Assembly: GCA_937900285.1 (NCBI GenBank)
Contig: CALCEM010000049.1
Span: forward strand, 31,082 to 95,081
Direction of reading: 5' to 3'
Length of the DNA: 64,000 bases
Source of the DNA: an uncultured Fretibacterium sp.
Lineage (GTDB): Bacteria; Synergistota; Synergistia; Synergistales; Aminobacteriaceae
Shown here: piece by piece, positions 44,397 to 54,198 of the stretch
Layout: every line of letters begins with the position of its first letter
Position numbering within the stretch: the first letter of the stretch is position 1
Position numbers and translations under genes: made by a program
Notes under the pieces: generated by a model
Databases searched by the model: none
Told to the model about the DNA's origin: nothing
Seen by the model: the letters and a program-made list of their open reading frames with translations, nothing else

Positions 44397-45304
44397 TTGA
44401 ACGCTCATACTCCGGCGCACGGACATAATAGATCAGAGATCAGGAAATCTGTATATTTGCTTCCAAAACCATACGAGGGAAATAAATATATTTCTCAAAT
44501 TAAGAACGCTATTAAATTAGCAGGATATAATGTAATTCATGATGATAACGGAAATTATAGATTAATAAACTTTTTGAAATCTGATATTTTTCAGCTTAAT
44601 TGGTTCGAGTCTGTTAATGGCTTAAAGGGTTATGTAAAAAAGAAAATTATTTTAAGGATTATAAAGCTTACCGGCAAAAAAATAATTACAACTTTTCATA
44701 ATAAAATTACTCATACACCAGAAAACCGCACAAAATATTTTTACAGCATATTTAAATATTTGCTCGAAATTTCTGACGGGATAATAATTCATTGCAATGA
44801 CAGTTATAAATTTATTCATAATATTGCGCCCATGATTGACGAAAATAAAATTTTTTACGTCCCGCATCCAAATTATATTAATGTGTATCCTGACAGTATT
44901 AAATATTCAGGTTATCTCAAAAAATCTGATGAACTAACATTATTATTTATTGGCTCGTTAAGCTCATATAAAAATCCTGAAGTAGTAATAAAACTCGCTG
45001 TTGAACTCAGGGGCTGCACATTTGGCATTTTCATTCGGGAAAACTGTTATAACAAATGATGAAGTAGGAACTATAAAAGATTTGCCGGATAAAAATTTAG
45101 TTTACACATATAAATACGAAAATAATATAAATTCTCACGTCGAAATTTTAAAAAAAAATAGTATTGAGCATTAAAGATGAATTTATAAATCAACGCGAAA
45201 CATTTTTAAGTAAAGGCAACACGTTAAAAAATTTAGAGTTAAAAAACAACTCAATCGAAGCAACAGCCGAAGCCCTGTCAAAAATTTATGAAAGTCTATA
45301 TTAA
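44397..45304 (+). pseudogene. Broken glycosyltransferase with internal deletion and frameshifts
   Basis: Three pieces in three frames line up as one family-4-like transferase. Piece 1 (TTG 44397, ribosome binding site AAGGCGG, to the stop at 45057-45059) ends LLFIGSLSSYKNPEVVIKL, where the donor domain begins. Piece 2 (from about 45013, stop 45172-45174) resumes with LAFSFGKTVITND and GTIKDLPDKNLVYTY, which normally lies some 80 residues later. Piece 3 (from about 45160, stop 45302-45304) continues with a C-terminal helix. The first junction therefore combines a deletion with a frameshift; the second falls at a nine-A run (45150-45158). The central donor site is missing, so the product should be inactive. 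Confidence 0.8.
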
Positions 45305-45471
45305 TTAATTGCTATATGACGACGAAATTAAAATAAAAAACAAATCCGAAAAAGTAATTAATTTAAAATAATATAAATTACGGATAAAGTCATTATAAGT
45401 CAGTTGTATAATTTCCCGCGTTCTGGAAATGAAGGACAAAAATATAATAAAAGTGAAAGAGGTCATTTAAT

Positions 45472-45921
45472 ATGAGAAATGAGAAATTTTTTCCAGCAGT
45501 GAGATTTATGGATCCGGAGAGCATTTTTGAAAATTTAGGTTGGGGATTGAGTGCGCCATTTTTTGAGGATAATTTACAGACTTTCAGCGCTAAAACTGAT
45601 TTATATCGCAAAGACGGAAAAATTTTTGTTGAAGCCGAATTACCCGGAATTAATCCCGATGATGTAGATTTACACGTGTATTCTGACAGGTTGACTTTAT
45701 CAGCTGAGAAAAAATCAGAATTTAACGAGGACGATAAAAATAAAAGTTATCACAGATCAGAACGCCGTTACGGAAAAATTGAAAGGGTTATCGGCTTCCC
45801 AGTCGAAGCAGACCCCGACAGCGCAAAAGCTAATTTTAAAAATGGAGTTCTCACAATCGAGGTAAACGAAAAATCAGAGGATAAAGCTCATAAAAAAGTC
45901 GCTATAACTTCCGAAGCATAA
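45472..45921 (+). CDS. Small heat-shock protein (Hsp20/alpha-crystallin family)
   Basis: ATP-independent holdase that binds unfolding proteins under stress. The 149 residues have a variable N-terminus and an alpha-crystallin domain from about residue 42 (TDLYRKDGKIFVEAELPGI). This contains the conserved ERRYGKIERVIGFP segment and the A-x-x-x-NGVLTI element (AKANFKNGVLTIEV). The C-terminal I-x-I motif is weak. A TATAAT hexamer lies at 45407-45412 without a clear -35, and no CIRCE operator is present. A terminator follows at 45958. Confidence 0.93.
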   Translation: MRNEKFFPAVRFMDPESIFENLGWGLSAPFFEDNLQTFSAKTDLYRKDGKIFVEAELPGINPDDVDLHVYSDRLTLSAEKKSEFNEDDKNKSYHRSERRYGKIERVIGFPVEADPDSAKANFKNGVLTIEVNEKSEDKAHKKVAITSEA

Positions 45922-45957
45922 ATTAAACTTGAATTTAAATTAAAAATATTTTTCATG

Positions 45958-45994
45958 GCCGCAGTTCTTGAAATTTTAGGGGCTGCGGTTTTTG
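45958..45994 (+). terminator. Terminator after hsp20
   Basis: CCGCAG (45959-45964) pairs with CTGCGG (45983-45988), followed by TTTTTG. Confidence 0.8.
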
Positions 45995-46021
45995 CTGTAA
46001 AATTCTTTACGGTGAAAAAAT

Positions 46022-47932
46022 ATGATCGATATAAAAAATTTAAAATTGAGTTTCGGTGAAAAAGTTTTATTTAAAGGCATAAATTTAAAAATTTCAGATA
46101 ATGCACGCATCGGAATTGTCGGAAGCAACGGCGCAGGAAAAACTACACTGTTGAAAATTCTGGCAAAAAAATTAAACCCAGATGACGGCATAATTAATTT
46201 ATCGAAAAATTTAACGGTCGGATATTTACCGCAAGATTTAATAGAGCTTGAACCAGTTCCGTTAATGCAATATTTAAAATTACGCGCAGGAATTTCAGAA
46301 ATTGAAAATAAATTACATGACATCGAGAACAAATTATCAAATTTAAATTTAAAACCTGACGAGCTGAATAAATTACTAAACGATCATTCAAGATATGAAA
46401 AATTATTTGAGACTGCTGGAGGATTTTCGTTTGAAGCTACGGCATTAAAAATTTTGCACGGTTTAGGATTTAAAAAGGGCGATGAATTTAAAAACTGCTC
46501 GGAATTTTCTGGCGGTTGGAAAATGCGCATAACTATTGCAGCATTATTAACAGGACAATATAACGCGCTGTTACTCGATGAACCTACAAATCACCTTGAT
46601 ACGGAATCAATGGAATGGCTCGAAAATTGGTTGCGAACTTTTAAAGGTGCTGTAATAGCTGTATCGCATGATCAAAGATTTTTGGAAAATATTGCGGATA
46701 ATATTGCAGAACTCGAACACGGAAATTTAAATTTATATAATTGCGGATATGACGAATATTTAATTTTAAGCGAGCAAAATAGGGAATTACTCGAAAAGAA
46801 TTATATAAGACAGCAAAACGAAATTAACAGAATCGAAAAATTTATTACACGTTTCAGATATAAAGCAACTAAAGCGGCACAAGTTCAAAGCAGAATTAAA
46901 CAGCTTGAGAAAATAAATAAAATTGAATTGGCAAATAAAGACCGCGTTTTAAAATTTAATATTCCAGAAGCTCCGCCAAGCGGACGAGAAGTTTTAAAGG
47001 TTGAAAATTTATGTAAGAGTTATGATGATTTATGCGTGTTCAAAAATTTAAATTTCAAAATTGAACGGGGTGAACGCGTTGCGCTTGTCGGGATTAACGG
47101 TGCTGGAAAATCTACGCTGTTAAGATTATTGAGCCTGAACGAGGAGCCGACATCAGGAATTATAAAATACGGTCATAACGTAAAATTTTCATATTATTCT
47201 CAGGAGAGCGCGAAAAATATAAATTATCAAAATACTATTTGGCAGGAAGCATGTTCAGTCAAGACAAAATTAAACGACATTGAACGCAAAAATTTATTAG
47301 GAGCTTTTTTATTTTCTGGTGATGACATAAATAAACGTGCTGAAATTTTATCAGGTGGAGAAAAAGCCCGGTTATCTTTATATAAATTGATGCTTGAGGA
47401 AACGAATTTTTTAATTTTGGACGAGCCTACGAATCACCTGGATCAAAATACTCGCGAAATTGTTGAGCGTGCTTTATTAAAATATCAAGGCACGTTATTA
47501 ATAGTTTCGCATGATCGTCATTTTTTGGATGTTCTGGCTGAAAGAGTTTTGGAAATTCGTGACGGAAATTTATACGATTATCAGGGTAATTACTCGTGGT
47601 TTTTGGAGAAGCGCGAAGAGGATTTAAATAATTTAAATATAAATAATGTTAATGCTGCACCAGAAAAAAATAAAAAAATTAATGCTCAAGTTCAGAATAA
47701 TAATAATAAAAATAATTTACGCGAGATCAAAAAAAATATAAATAATCTTGAGAAAATAATTTCAGAATGCGAAATAAAAATTAAAAATATTGATCTTGAT
47801 TTATGCAAGCCGGAAATTTTAAAGGATTCAAATAAAGTTCAGGAATTAATGATCACGCGGAATAATTTGGAACTTGATTTAAAAAATTATTATTCTGAAT
47901 GGGAAAATTTATCGGAAAATCTTGAACAGTAA
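46022..47932 (+). CDS. ABC-F family ribosome-associated ATPase
   Basis: Soluble protein of 636 residues with two ATP-binding cassettes and no membrane part. Cassette 1 has GSNGAGKTTLL and FSGGWKMRITIAALL; cassette 2 has GINGAGKSTLL and LSGGEKARLSLYKL; both Walker B segments read LLDEPTNHLD or ILDEPTNHLD. The inter-domain linker (about residues 240-310) is rich in charged helices, as in ABC-F translation factors that bind the ribosomal E site. The C-terminus is an Asn/Lys-rich coiled coil like that of the Uup/YdiF groups. Exact subfamily, and whether it gives antibiotic resistance, cannot be decided. Confidence 0.9.
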   Translation: MIDIKNLKLSFGEKVLFKGINLKISDNARIGIVGSNGAGKTTLLKILAKKLNPDDGIINLSKNLTVGYLPQDLIELEPVPLMQYLKLRAGISEIENKLHDIENKLSNLNLKPDELNKLLNDHSRYEKLFETAGGFSFEATALKILHGLGFKKGDEFKNCSEFSGGWKMRITIAALLTGQYNALLLDEPTNHLDTESMEWLENWLRTFKGAVIAVSHDQRFLENIADNIAELEHGNLNLYNCGYDEYLILSEQNRELLEKNYIRQQNEINRIEKFITRFRYKATKAAQVQSRIKQLEKINKIELANKDRVLKFNIPEAPPSGREVLKVENLCKSYDDLCVFKNLNFKIERGERVALVGINGAGKSTLLRLLSLNEEPTSGIIKYGHNVKFSYYSQESAKNINYQNTIWQEACSVKTKLNDIERKNLLGAFLFSGDDINKRAEILSGGEKARLSLYKLMLEETNFLILDEPTNHLDQNTREIVERALLKYQGTLLIVSHDRHFLDVLAERVLEIRDGNLYDYQGNYSWFLEKREEDLNNLNINNVNAAPEKNKKINAQVQNNNNKNNLREIKKNINNLEKIISECEIKIKNIDLDLCKPEILKDSNKVQELMITRNNLELDLKNYYSEWENLSENLEQ

Positions 47933-48049
47933 TATTTAATAATTTAAAAATATTGACAAGTTTATTATAATTAATCCACCCTTTGCTGAGATATTTGTGT
48001 AAACTTATTTCCCGGCCATGAGGAATTTTTTTAACGAGGTGTAATTAAT

Positions 48050-48316
48050 TTGATCACGAAGGAAAAAAAACAGTCTGTAATCTCAGAGTATAAGACTCAC
48101 GAATCTGATACAGGCTCACCAGAAGTACAAGTCGCAATTTTAACCGAACGTATTCGCGAATTAACTGAACATTTGAAAATTCATAAAAAGGATTTTCATT
48201 CGAGGCGCGGGCTTTTAAAAATGGTAGGTTCGAGAAGACGTTTGCTCGTTTATCTGCGTAAAAAAGATTTTAACCGCTATCGTTCACTTATTGAGCGTTT
48301 AGGCTTGAGACATTAA
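48050..48316 (+). CDS. rpsO: 30S ribosomal protein S15
   Basis: Primary 16S rRNA-binding protein of the small subunit; 88 residues, the universal length. Signature segments are [39 protein letters not shown] and [15 protein letters not shown]. Translation starts at TTG 48050 behind ACGAGGTG. No pnp follows; rpmE does instead. Confidence 0.98.
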   Translation: MITKEKKQSVISEYKTHESDTGSPEVQVAILTERIRELTEHLKIHKKDFHSRRGLLKMVGSRRRLLVYLRKKDFNRYRSLIERLGLRH

Positions 48317-48367
48317 ATTTTATTTTAATTTGAAATTTGAAAATTTTCAGGGGGATTTTTTATTATC

Positions 48368-48595
48368 ATGAAAAAAGGAATTCATCCAGAATATCAGGAA
48401 TGTAAAGTAACTTGTTCATGCGGAAATACTTTCATGACCAGATCTACTTTAAAAGAAATTCGCGTCGGAGTATGTTCAAATTGTCATCCGTTTTATACTG
48501 GAAAACGCGGACGTGTATTAACTGAAGCCGGAAGACTTGAGAAATTTCAGAAGAAATATAAAGGGATCAATTACGGCCAAAAAACAGAAGTATAA
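48368..48595 (+). CDS. rpmE: 50S ribosomal protein L31
   Basis: Large-subunit protein, 75 residues. It is the zinc-binding (C+) form: Cys13, Cys17 or Cys19, and the pair in [11 protein letters not shown]. The [22 protein letters not shown] start is typical. It lies between rpsO and thyX and ends in a strong terminator. GGGGG precedes the ATG. Confidence 0.97.
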   Translation: MKKGIHPEYQECKVTCSCGNTFMTRSTLKEIRVGVCSNCHPFYTGKRGRVLTEAGRLEKFQKKYKGINYGQKTEV

Positions 48596-48612
48596 AAATT
48601 TTTATATTTCGA

Positions 48613-48643
48613 AGGGGGATTTAATGTCCCCTAATTTTTTTTT
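48613..48643 (+). terminator. Terminator after rpmE
   Basis: AGGGGGA (48613-48619) pairs with TCCCCT (48627-48632), followed by an almost pure T run of nine. Confidence 0.85.
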
Positions 48644-48670
48644 ATATGAATTAAATTTTTAATTTTAATC

Positions 48671-49366
48671 ATGAACGTTATTTTATTGGCATATACTCCG
48701 AATCCTGATTTTATAGTGTCGTCAGCTGCTCGAATTTGTTACAGGGATATAAGCGCGCAGGAATTATTAAAAAATGAAAATGAAGATTCATCACGAAAAT
48801 TAATCGCTGAATTATTTAAGAGCGGACATCTCTCAACTTTTGAACACGTAAATTTTACATTTGGTATTGATGGATTAAGCCGGGTCGCTTCGCATCAATT
48901 AGTTCGGCACAGGTTAGCGAGTTTTTCACAGCAGAGTCAGCGTTACGTAAAAATGAATTATGATCCGGAAAATATAAATATAATAATTCCGCCATCAATA
49001 AAAAATAATCAGCAGGCATTAAATATATTTATGAAAACTTATGAAACATCTCAAGACGCTTATAAAAATTTAATTGAGCTTGGAATTCCGAAAGAGGACG
49101 CTAGATTTATTTTGCCTCATGGATATTCGACCCGTTTAGTTTTAACGATGAACGCCAGAGAATTGCATCATTTTTTTAATTTGAGATTATGCAGGCGCGC
49201 TCAATGGGAAATACATGAACTAGCCCGGAAAATGTTAATTTTATGTCGTGAAAAAGCTCCGTTATTATTTGAGAAGGCTGGGCCGGCGTGCATATTTGGA
49301 GATTGCAACGAGTCTAAATCGTGCGGAAAAATTTATGAAAACATGCAGGATTTATTGAGCGAGTAA
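48671..49366 (+). CDS. thyX: Flavin-dependent thymidylate synthase
   Basis: Makes dTMP from dUMP using methylene-tetrahydrofolate and reduced FAD, replacing ThyA. The 231 residues carry the defining motif RHRLASFSQQSQRY (residues 79-92) and the later substrate region GYSTRLVLTMNARELHHFFNLRLCRRAQWEI. Complete. No ribosome binding site is evident before the ATG, which follows the rpmE terminator by only 28 bases, so its promoter must lie in or before that terminator. Confidence 0.96.
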   Translation: MNVILLAYTPNPDFIVSSAARICYRDISAQELLKNENEDSSRKLIAELFKSGHLSTFEHVNFTFGIDGLSRVASHQLVRHRLASFSQQSQRYVKMNYDPENINIIIPPSIKNNQQALNIFMKTYETSQDAYKNLIELGIPKEDARFILPHGYSTRLVLTMNARELHHFFNLRLCRRAQWEIHELARKMLILCREKAPLLFEKAGPACIFGDCNESKSCGKIYENMQDLLSE

Positions 49367-49398
49367 AATATTTTATTTTTTATGGGAGGCGTTAATAT

Positions 49399-50358
49399 TT
49401 GTTTAAAAATTTTAATATATTATTATTCACGATCTTAAATTTATTTTCATCTGAAGCCGAAGCCGAAGCCGAATCAGAACCCGAATCAGAATCAGAATCG
49501 AGAAAAATTCCCGTGGGAGGTCAGGCAGTAATCGAAGGAGTTTTAATGAAAGGCAAAAAATTATGGGGTCTGGCAGTCAGAAAACCTTCAGGCGAAATTT
49601 TTAAAGATAGCTGGCCGAATAGTTCCAGAATTGAAAGAATGCCGTATAAATTGCCTCTTATTCGCGGAGTTGTCGTAATGTGTGAAATGATGGCGACGGG
49701 CTTTAAAGCTTTATCGAAATCCGCAGAAGTCGCGCTCGAAGAAACTCAGGAGAAATTAACTTTTAAAGACATGTTATTTTCAATTTTTGCTGCGGTTATA
49801 GCCGTTGGAGGTTTGTTTATAGCTTTGCCGTTGTTTGGAGCGAAATTATTTAATTTACCGCCGCTATATACGAATATTATCGAAGGAGTTTTGCGGGCAT
49901 TAATTTTTATCGGATATGTCGCAATAATAGGACTTTGGAAAGATATACGAGAAGTTTTTAAATATCATGGTGCAGAACATAAAACAATTAATGCGTTTGA
50001 AAAAAATTTTAAGATGACTCCAGAAAATATTTTAAAATGTTCGAGAATACATCCGAGATGCGGGACATCATTTTTATTAATTGCGGTGATAGTTAGCATT
50101 ATAGTTTTTTCGCCCGTAAAAATTTTAATCGGAAATAATTTTTTATATCAAGTTCTGGCGAGAATAATTTTAATTCCTGTCGTTATTGGAATATCGTACG
50201 AAATTATTAAATTGGCTTCAAATTCTGGTAAATTTGGATTTTGCGTAATAGCTCCGTTTTTGAGCCTGCAATATTTAACGACCAGAGAACCAAATTTAAA
50301 ACAGGCTGAAGTCGCATTAATTTCACTTAAAACAGCATTAAACCGGGAGGCCATTTAA
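49399..50358 (+). CDS. DUF1385 membrane protein
   Basis: Conserved polytopic protein of unknown function, often found between rpmE and prfA/prmC, as here. After a hydrophobic N-terminus and an acidic Glu-Ala/Glu-Ser repeat (about residues 19-34, coded by in-frame 6-bp repeats), the family core starts at VGGQAVIEGVLMKGK. It continues with LIRGVVVMCEMMATGFKAL, then YHGAEHKTINAFE and HPRCGTSFLLI, where His, Glu and Cys residues could form a metal or catalytic site. About four membrane helices. Translation starts at TTG behind GGGAGGC. prfA follows after 4 bases. Confidence 0.88.
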   Translation: MFKNFNILLFTILNLFSSEAEAEAESEPESESESRKIPVGGQAVIEGVLMKGKKLWGLAVRKPSGEIFKDSWPNSSRIERMPYKLPLIRGVVVMCEMMATGFKALSKSAEVALEETQEKLTFKDMLFSIFAAVIAVGGLFIALPLFGAKLFNLPPLYTNIIEGVLRALIFIGYVAIIGLWKDIREVFKYHGAEHKTINAFEKNFKMTPENILKCSRIHPRCGTSFLLIAVIVSIIVFSPVKILIGNNFLYQVLARIILIPVVIGISYEIIKLASNSGKFGFCVIAPFLSLQYLTTREPNLKQAEVALISLKTALNREAI

Positions 50359-50362
50359 TTTA

Positions 50363-51442
50363 ATGAATATTGAACCAAAATTACAAGCACTCGAAGAGGA
50401 ATTTAAAGAGACCGAAAAAAAATTATCAGACCCGCAAATAATTTCAGATCCGAAAGAGTTGCAAATTTTAGGACAGAAGCGCGCAAAATTGGAACCAGTT
50501 GTAGAAAAATACCGCGAATATAAATCCGCACAAAATTCAATTAACGAGGCAAAAGAATTATTAAAGAGCGGCGACTCAGAACTTGAAGCACTCGCAAAAG
50601 AAGAATTAAATAACCTCGAACCTAAAATTGAAAATTTCGTACATGATTTAACGTTATTATTATTGCCTCAAGACCCCAACGATGAAAAAAGCGTCGTCGT
50701 TGAAATTCGTGCCGGAACTGGCGGAGATGAAGCGACATTATTTGCGGCGGATTTGTTCAGAATGTACACCAGATTTTGCGAGCGTCAACGCTGGAAAATT
50801 GAAATAATCGACTCAAGCACTAACACCGCAGGGATTGGAGGCTATAAAGAAATAGTTTTCAGAATCGATTCAAAAGGCGCGTACAGCAAAATGAAATATG
50901 AAAGCGGAGTACATAGAGTTCAAAGAGTTCCAATTACTGAGGCAGGCGGAAGGATTCATACGAGTGCGGCGACCGTTGCGGTTTTGCCTGAAGCTGATGA
51001 TGTCGAAGTTGAAATTAAACAGGAAGATTTAAAAATTGATACGTATCGCTCAAGCGGAGCAGGCGGTCAACATGTAAATATGACGGATTCGGCTGTAAGA
51101 ATTACGCATTTGCCGACGGGTATCGTTGTAACGTGTCAAGATGAACGCTCACAAATTAAAAACCGTGCTCGCGCAATGTCATATTTAAAAACAAAATTAT
51201 ATGATCTCGAACAACAAAAATTAAATTCTGAACAAGCTTCTGAACGTCGCGGCATGATTGGTTCAGGTGATAGATCGGAGCGCGTAAGAACTTATAATTT
51301 TCCGCAAAACAGAATTACGGATCACAGAATTAATTTAACGCTGTATAAACTTGAAGCATATTTGGACGGAGATTTATACGAAATGATTGACGCGATGTTA
51401 TTGGCTGAACAGACTCAAAAATTACAGGAAATTGAAGGATAA
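50363..51442 (+). CDS. prfA: Peptide chain release factor 1
   Basis: Recognises UAA and UAG stop codons and triggers peptide release. The 359 residues contain the stop-codon reading segment RVPITEAGGRIHTSAATV, with the P-x-T tripeptide of RF1 (not the SPF of RF2), and the universal GGQ motif in SSGAGGQHVN. The C-terminal SGDRSERVRTYNFPQNRITDHR is typical. Its Gln is the target of PrmC, encoded two genes downstream. Confidence 0.97.
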   Translation: MNIEPKLQALEEEFKETEKKLSDPQIISDPKELQILGQKRAKLEPVVEKYREYKSAQNSINEAKELLKSGDSELEALAKEELNNLEPKIENFVHDLTLLLLPQDPNDEKSVVVEIRAGTGGDEATLFAADLFRMYTRFCERQRWKIEIIDSSTNTAGIGGYKEIVFRIDSKGAYSKMKYESGVHRVQRVPITEAGGRIHTSAATVAVLPEADDVEVEIKQEDLKIDTYRSSGAGGQHVNMTDSAVRITHLPTGIVVTCQDERSQIKNRARAMSYLKTKLYDLEQQKLNSEQASERRGMIGSGDRSERVRTYNFPQNRITDHRINLTLYKLEAYLDGDLYEMIDAMLLAEQTQKLQEIEG

Positions 51443-51455
51443 AAAAATATTTCTG

Positions 51456-51491
51456 CCTCTCCTTTTTATTTTTAGGGGAGGTGTTTTGTTT
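51456..51491 (+). terminator. Terminator after prfA
   Basis: CCTCTCC (51456-51462) pairs with GGGGAGG (51475-51481), one G-U pair, followed by TGTTTTGTTTT. It separates prfA from the Sel1 gene and so from prmC. Confidence 0.75.
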
Positions 51492-51562
51492 TATAATTAT
51501 TTCTTGCAAAATTGCTTTGCGTTTGAAAATAAAAATTTTTTTTGCAGGAGGATTTTTTTTAA

Positions 51563-53332
51563 ATGAAGTTTTCGCGAATATTTTTAAGTTTTGCAGCTTT
51601 AATTATGTTTTTTACCCCTCCCCCCCATTCTGTAATTTATGCAGATGAGAATAATAATTATGATCCTAAAAATACCGCATTAGCCTTAAATATTGCTATT
51701 GCATCAGTTCAGAGAATAATTAATACTCAAGACCGCATAATTTTAGATCAGGAATATAACAATATTATTAATAATTTAAAATTCGGAAATATCGAAGCAG
51801 ATGATGAAATAATTACGCTTTATCAGGATTTATTAAATTTAATAAGCGGCAAAATTTTAAGTAGGCATGCATCCGAACGCTTAAGAAAAAATTATGACCA
51901 GTGGGAAAAATTGGAAATTCAAAACGCTGTAGATTCCATAAATTTTGGCATGGAAGATGTTACGGAATTAGCAAACCCCGTAAAAATGTCTTTTAAAATT
52001 GCTGAAGCATGTGTGACCCCGTATTTTTTGTATCAAAAAAATTTAACAAACCTTCGCCGCGAAATACAAAAAGATTTATGGCAGATTGAAGACGACGAAC
52101 AAAAAAATTATAACGGCATGCAGATAAAATTATTAAGTTCTTCCTGGAGGCTGTTACGAAAATATAATTTACCTGATGAATTTAGAATTACTCAAAAACT
52201 CCTAAACGAATTTTTTAGCGCGGTCAACGAAAAAGAAAATTTAAAAAGTTTTAGCATGCTGAGTTCACTCGAAAACGAATTTAAAATTTATCCGCCTTAT
52301 TGGATTTACCGAGCCAAAGCTGCGCAGAAGTTGGAAAATTTAAACGAGACTCAAAAATGTTTTGATGAATTTGAAAAAGTTTGGCGGCCTGTTTTAAGAA
52401 TTGATCCGTACATGTTGGAATTTGCAAAATATAAAGTTCTGGAAAATTTAAAATCCGGCGATAAAACTAAAGCACTCGAATATTTAGAAATTTTGAAAAA
52501 AAATACTGATCGCTCGGATTGGGCAAATAATTTATTTTCCGGCATAACGTTTTTTATTTTGGGTGAGAAGGATAAAGGAATTAATTTAATTAAACAGAAC
52601 ATAAATTTTAACATTGGAACTGACATAAGCAATTTAATGCTTGAAAAAATGAAAACTGGAAAACTGAACGAAGACACTGTTTTACATGGATTAAATAATT
52701 TAAATTTATCTGACATCACGAAATTATCTTACGAGGAATTAAAAGAACTTGCGACTTATGGAAAGCCTGAGGCTCAAAATTTAATGGGGTTGGCTCATCA
52801 TAACGGCATGATAATTATAAACGTTCCTCAAAGTAACGAAGACGCAATAAACTGGCTTAAAAAATCTGCGTATTCAAATTACAAACCTGCTCAAAAAAAT
52901 TTGGGTGATTTATATTTCAGTGGCGCGAAAAATTTTAAAAAGGATTATAAGCAGGCTTATATATGGTATTACGTTTATGGAGCGAGAAGCATAAGCGAAC
53001 AAGAAGGATTTTTTAAAAGATTATGGCAAAGAATTAAATTTAATTTACCTTTGGGCGGAATCTCTGATAATTTTGGCGATCCTTATGATGAACCGGAATA
53101 TAATTTAAATATTTTAGAGGGTGAAGGGATATTTAATTTTGCGCGGTTGTCAGATGAAGAGATCGAGCAGGCCAAAACAGAAGCAAATAAAATAATTTCT
53201 GAAATTGGATCAAGCTCTGGAAGCCAAGGAGATATAAATTTAAATTGGGGTTCTTTGCTGATGCTGATTATAGCGATCATAATAGTGATTATACTGTTAA
53301 GATTTTTTTTAAGGCGTAATAGGTACTATTAA
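51563..53332 (+). CDS. Exported Sel1/TPR-repeat protein with C-terminal membrane anchor
   Basis: A 589-residue protein with a signal peptide (about residues 1-27) and long helical, TPR-like regions. Near residues 393-470 there are Sel1-type units: ATYGKPEAQNLMGLAHHNG, NEDAINWLKKSAYSNYKPAQKNLGDLYFSG and YKQAYIWYYVYGA. The C-terminus has SSSGSQGD, a strongly hydrophobic helix and a basic tail (FFLRRNRYY). It looks like a sorting anchor but lacks the Gly-Cys-Asn of Synergist-CTERM. Sel1 repeats mediate protein contacts; the partner is unknown. The gene separates prfA from prmC. Confidence 0.8.
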   Translation: MKFSRIFLSFAALIMFFTPPPHSVIYADENNNYDPKNTALALNIAIASVQRIINTQDRIILDQEYNNIINNLKFGNIEADDEIITLYQDLLNLISGKILSRHASERLRKNYDQWEKLEIQNAVDSINFGMEDVTELANPVKMSFKIAEACVTPYFLYQKNLTNLRREIQKDLWQIEDDEQKNYNGMQIKLLSSSWRLLRKYNLPDEFRITQKLLNEFFSAVNEKENLKSFSMLSSLENEFKIYPPYWIYRAKAAQKLENLNETQKCFDEFEKVWRPVLRIDPYMLEFAKYKVLENLKSGDKTKALEYLEILKKNTDRSDWANNLFSGITFFILGEKDKGINLIKQNINFNIGTDISNLMLEKMKTGKLNEDTVLHGLNNLNLSDITKLSYEELKELATYGKPEAQNLMGLAHHNGMIIINVPQSNEDAINWLKKSAYSNYKPAQKNLGDLYFSGAKNFKKDYKQAYIWYYVYGARSISEQEGFFKRLWQRIKFNLPLGGISDNFGDPYDEPEYNLNILEGEGIFNFARLSDEEIEQAKTEANKIISEIGSSSGSQGDINLNWGSLLMLIIAIIIVIILLRFFLRRNRYY

Positions 53333-53397
53333 AAAATATTGTGCGTGATAGTATAAAAAACTAAAACATAAATTTAAGAAGGTGGCTTTAAATATAA

Positions 53398-54198
53398 TTG
53401 GATAAAAATTTTATATCACGCTTGAAAAATTCCTGGATCAATAACGCTGAACAGGAATTTAAATGGCTGGCGAGTAATGTTTTAAAAATTCCGGAGTATA
53501 AATTATATTTAAATTATAAATTTTCGGAATATGAATTAAATTTACTTGATCAAATTATTTCAAGGCGTGAAGCTGGCGAGCCTTTGCAGTATATAATTGG
53601 TTCGTCAGTTTTTTACGGGCGGGAATTTTTAACGGGGTCAGGTTCATTAATTCCGCGACAGGATACAGAAACATTAATTGAAGCTGCGAAATATATTTTT
53701 AAGCCGGAACAGGAATTTAAATTTTTAGATTTTGGGACGGGGACGGGCTGTATTGCGATAACGTTATTACTGGAATTTCAAAACGCAAAATGTTTCATGG
53801 CCGAAATAAGCGAAGAAGCAAAATTTTACGCCGAAAAAAATTTATTGAAATTTAATTTAAAATCGAGATCAGAATTTTTAATCCCGGACGAATGCGATTT
53901 AATTATAAGCAATCCGCCATATATTCCGACTGATGAAATTAAATTATTAAATAAATCCGTGAAAGATTACGAGCCTTTAAGAGCTTTAGACGGTGGCCAT
54001 GACGGAATGAAATTTTATAAATATTTATTTGAACTAGGAAATAAAATTTTAAATCGAGACGGCTTTTTAATTCTGGAAATCGGGAATAATTATCAAGCTG
54101 AAATTTTAAAAAGTTATGACGAAAATTTTAAATTTGTAAAATATTTTTATGACGGTTCAAATTTTCCGAGATGCATAATTTTAAAACATGAAGCATAA
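53398..54198 (+). CDS. prmC: Release-factor glutamine methyltransferase
   Basis: Methylates the Gln of the GGQ motif in release factors. The 266 residues have an N-terminal helical domain with RREAGEPLQYIIGSSVFYGREF, the SAM-binding FLDFGTGTGCIAITLLLE, and the NPPY catalytic motif in IISNPPYIPTDE. Translation starts at TTG 53398, with AAGGTGG about 12 bases upstream. Its last 11 bases overlap the pseudopilin-like gene. Confidence 0.94.
   Translation: MDKNFISRLKNSWINNAEQEFKWLASNVLKIPEYKLYLNYKFSEYELNLLDQIISRREAGEPLQYIIGSSVFYGREFLTGSGSLIPRQDTETLIEAAKYIFKPEQEFKFLDFGTGTGCIAITLLLEFQNAKCFMAEISEEAKFYAEKNLLKFNLKSRSEFLIPDECDLIISNPPYIPTDEIKLLNKSVKDYEPLRALDGGHDGMKFYKYLFELGNKILNRDGFLILEIGNNYQAEILKSYDENFKFVKYFYDGSNFPRCIILKHEA

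Noticed and set aside
45305..45471. CIRCE operator upstream of hsp20
   Set aside because: No TTAGCACTC / GAGTGCTAA inverted repeat is present; only a TATAAT hexamer is seen.
47953..47971. TTGACA followed by TATAAT upstream of rpsO as a promoter
   Set aside because: The two hexamers are only 7 bases apart, too close for a sigma-70 promoter.
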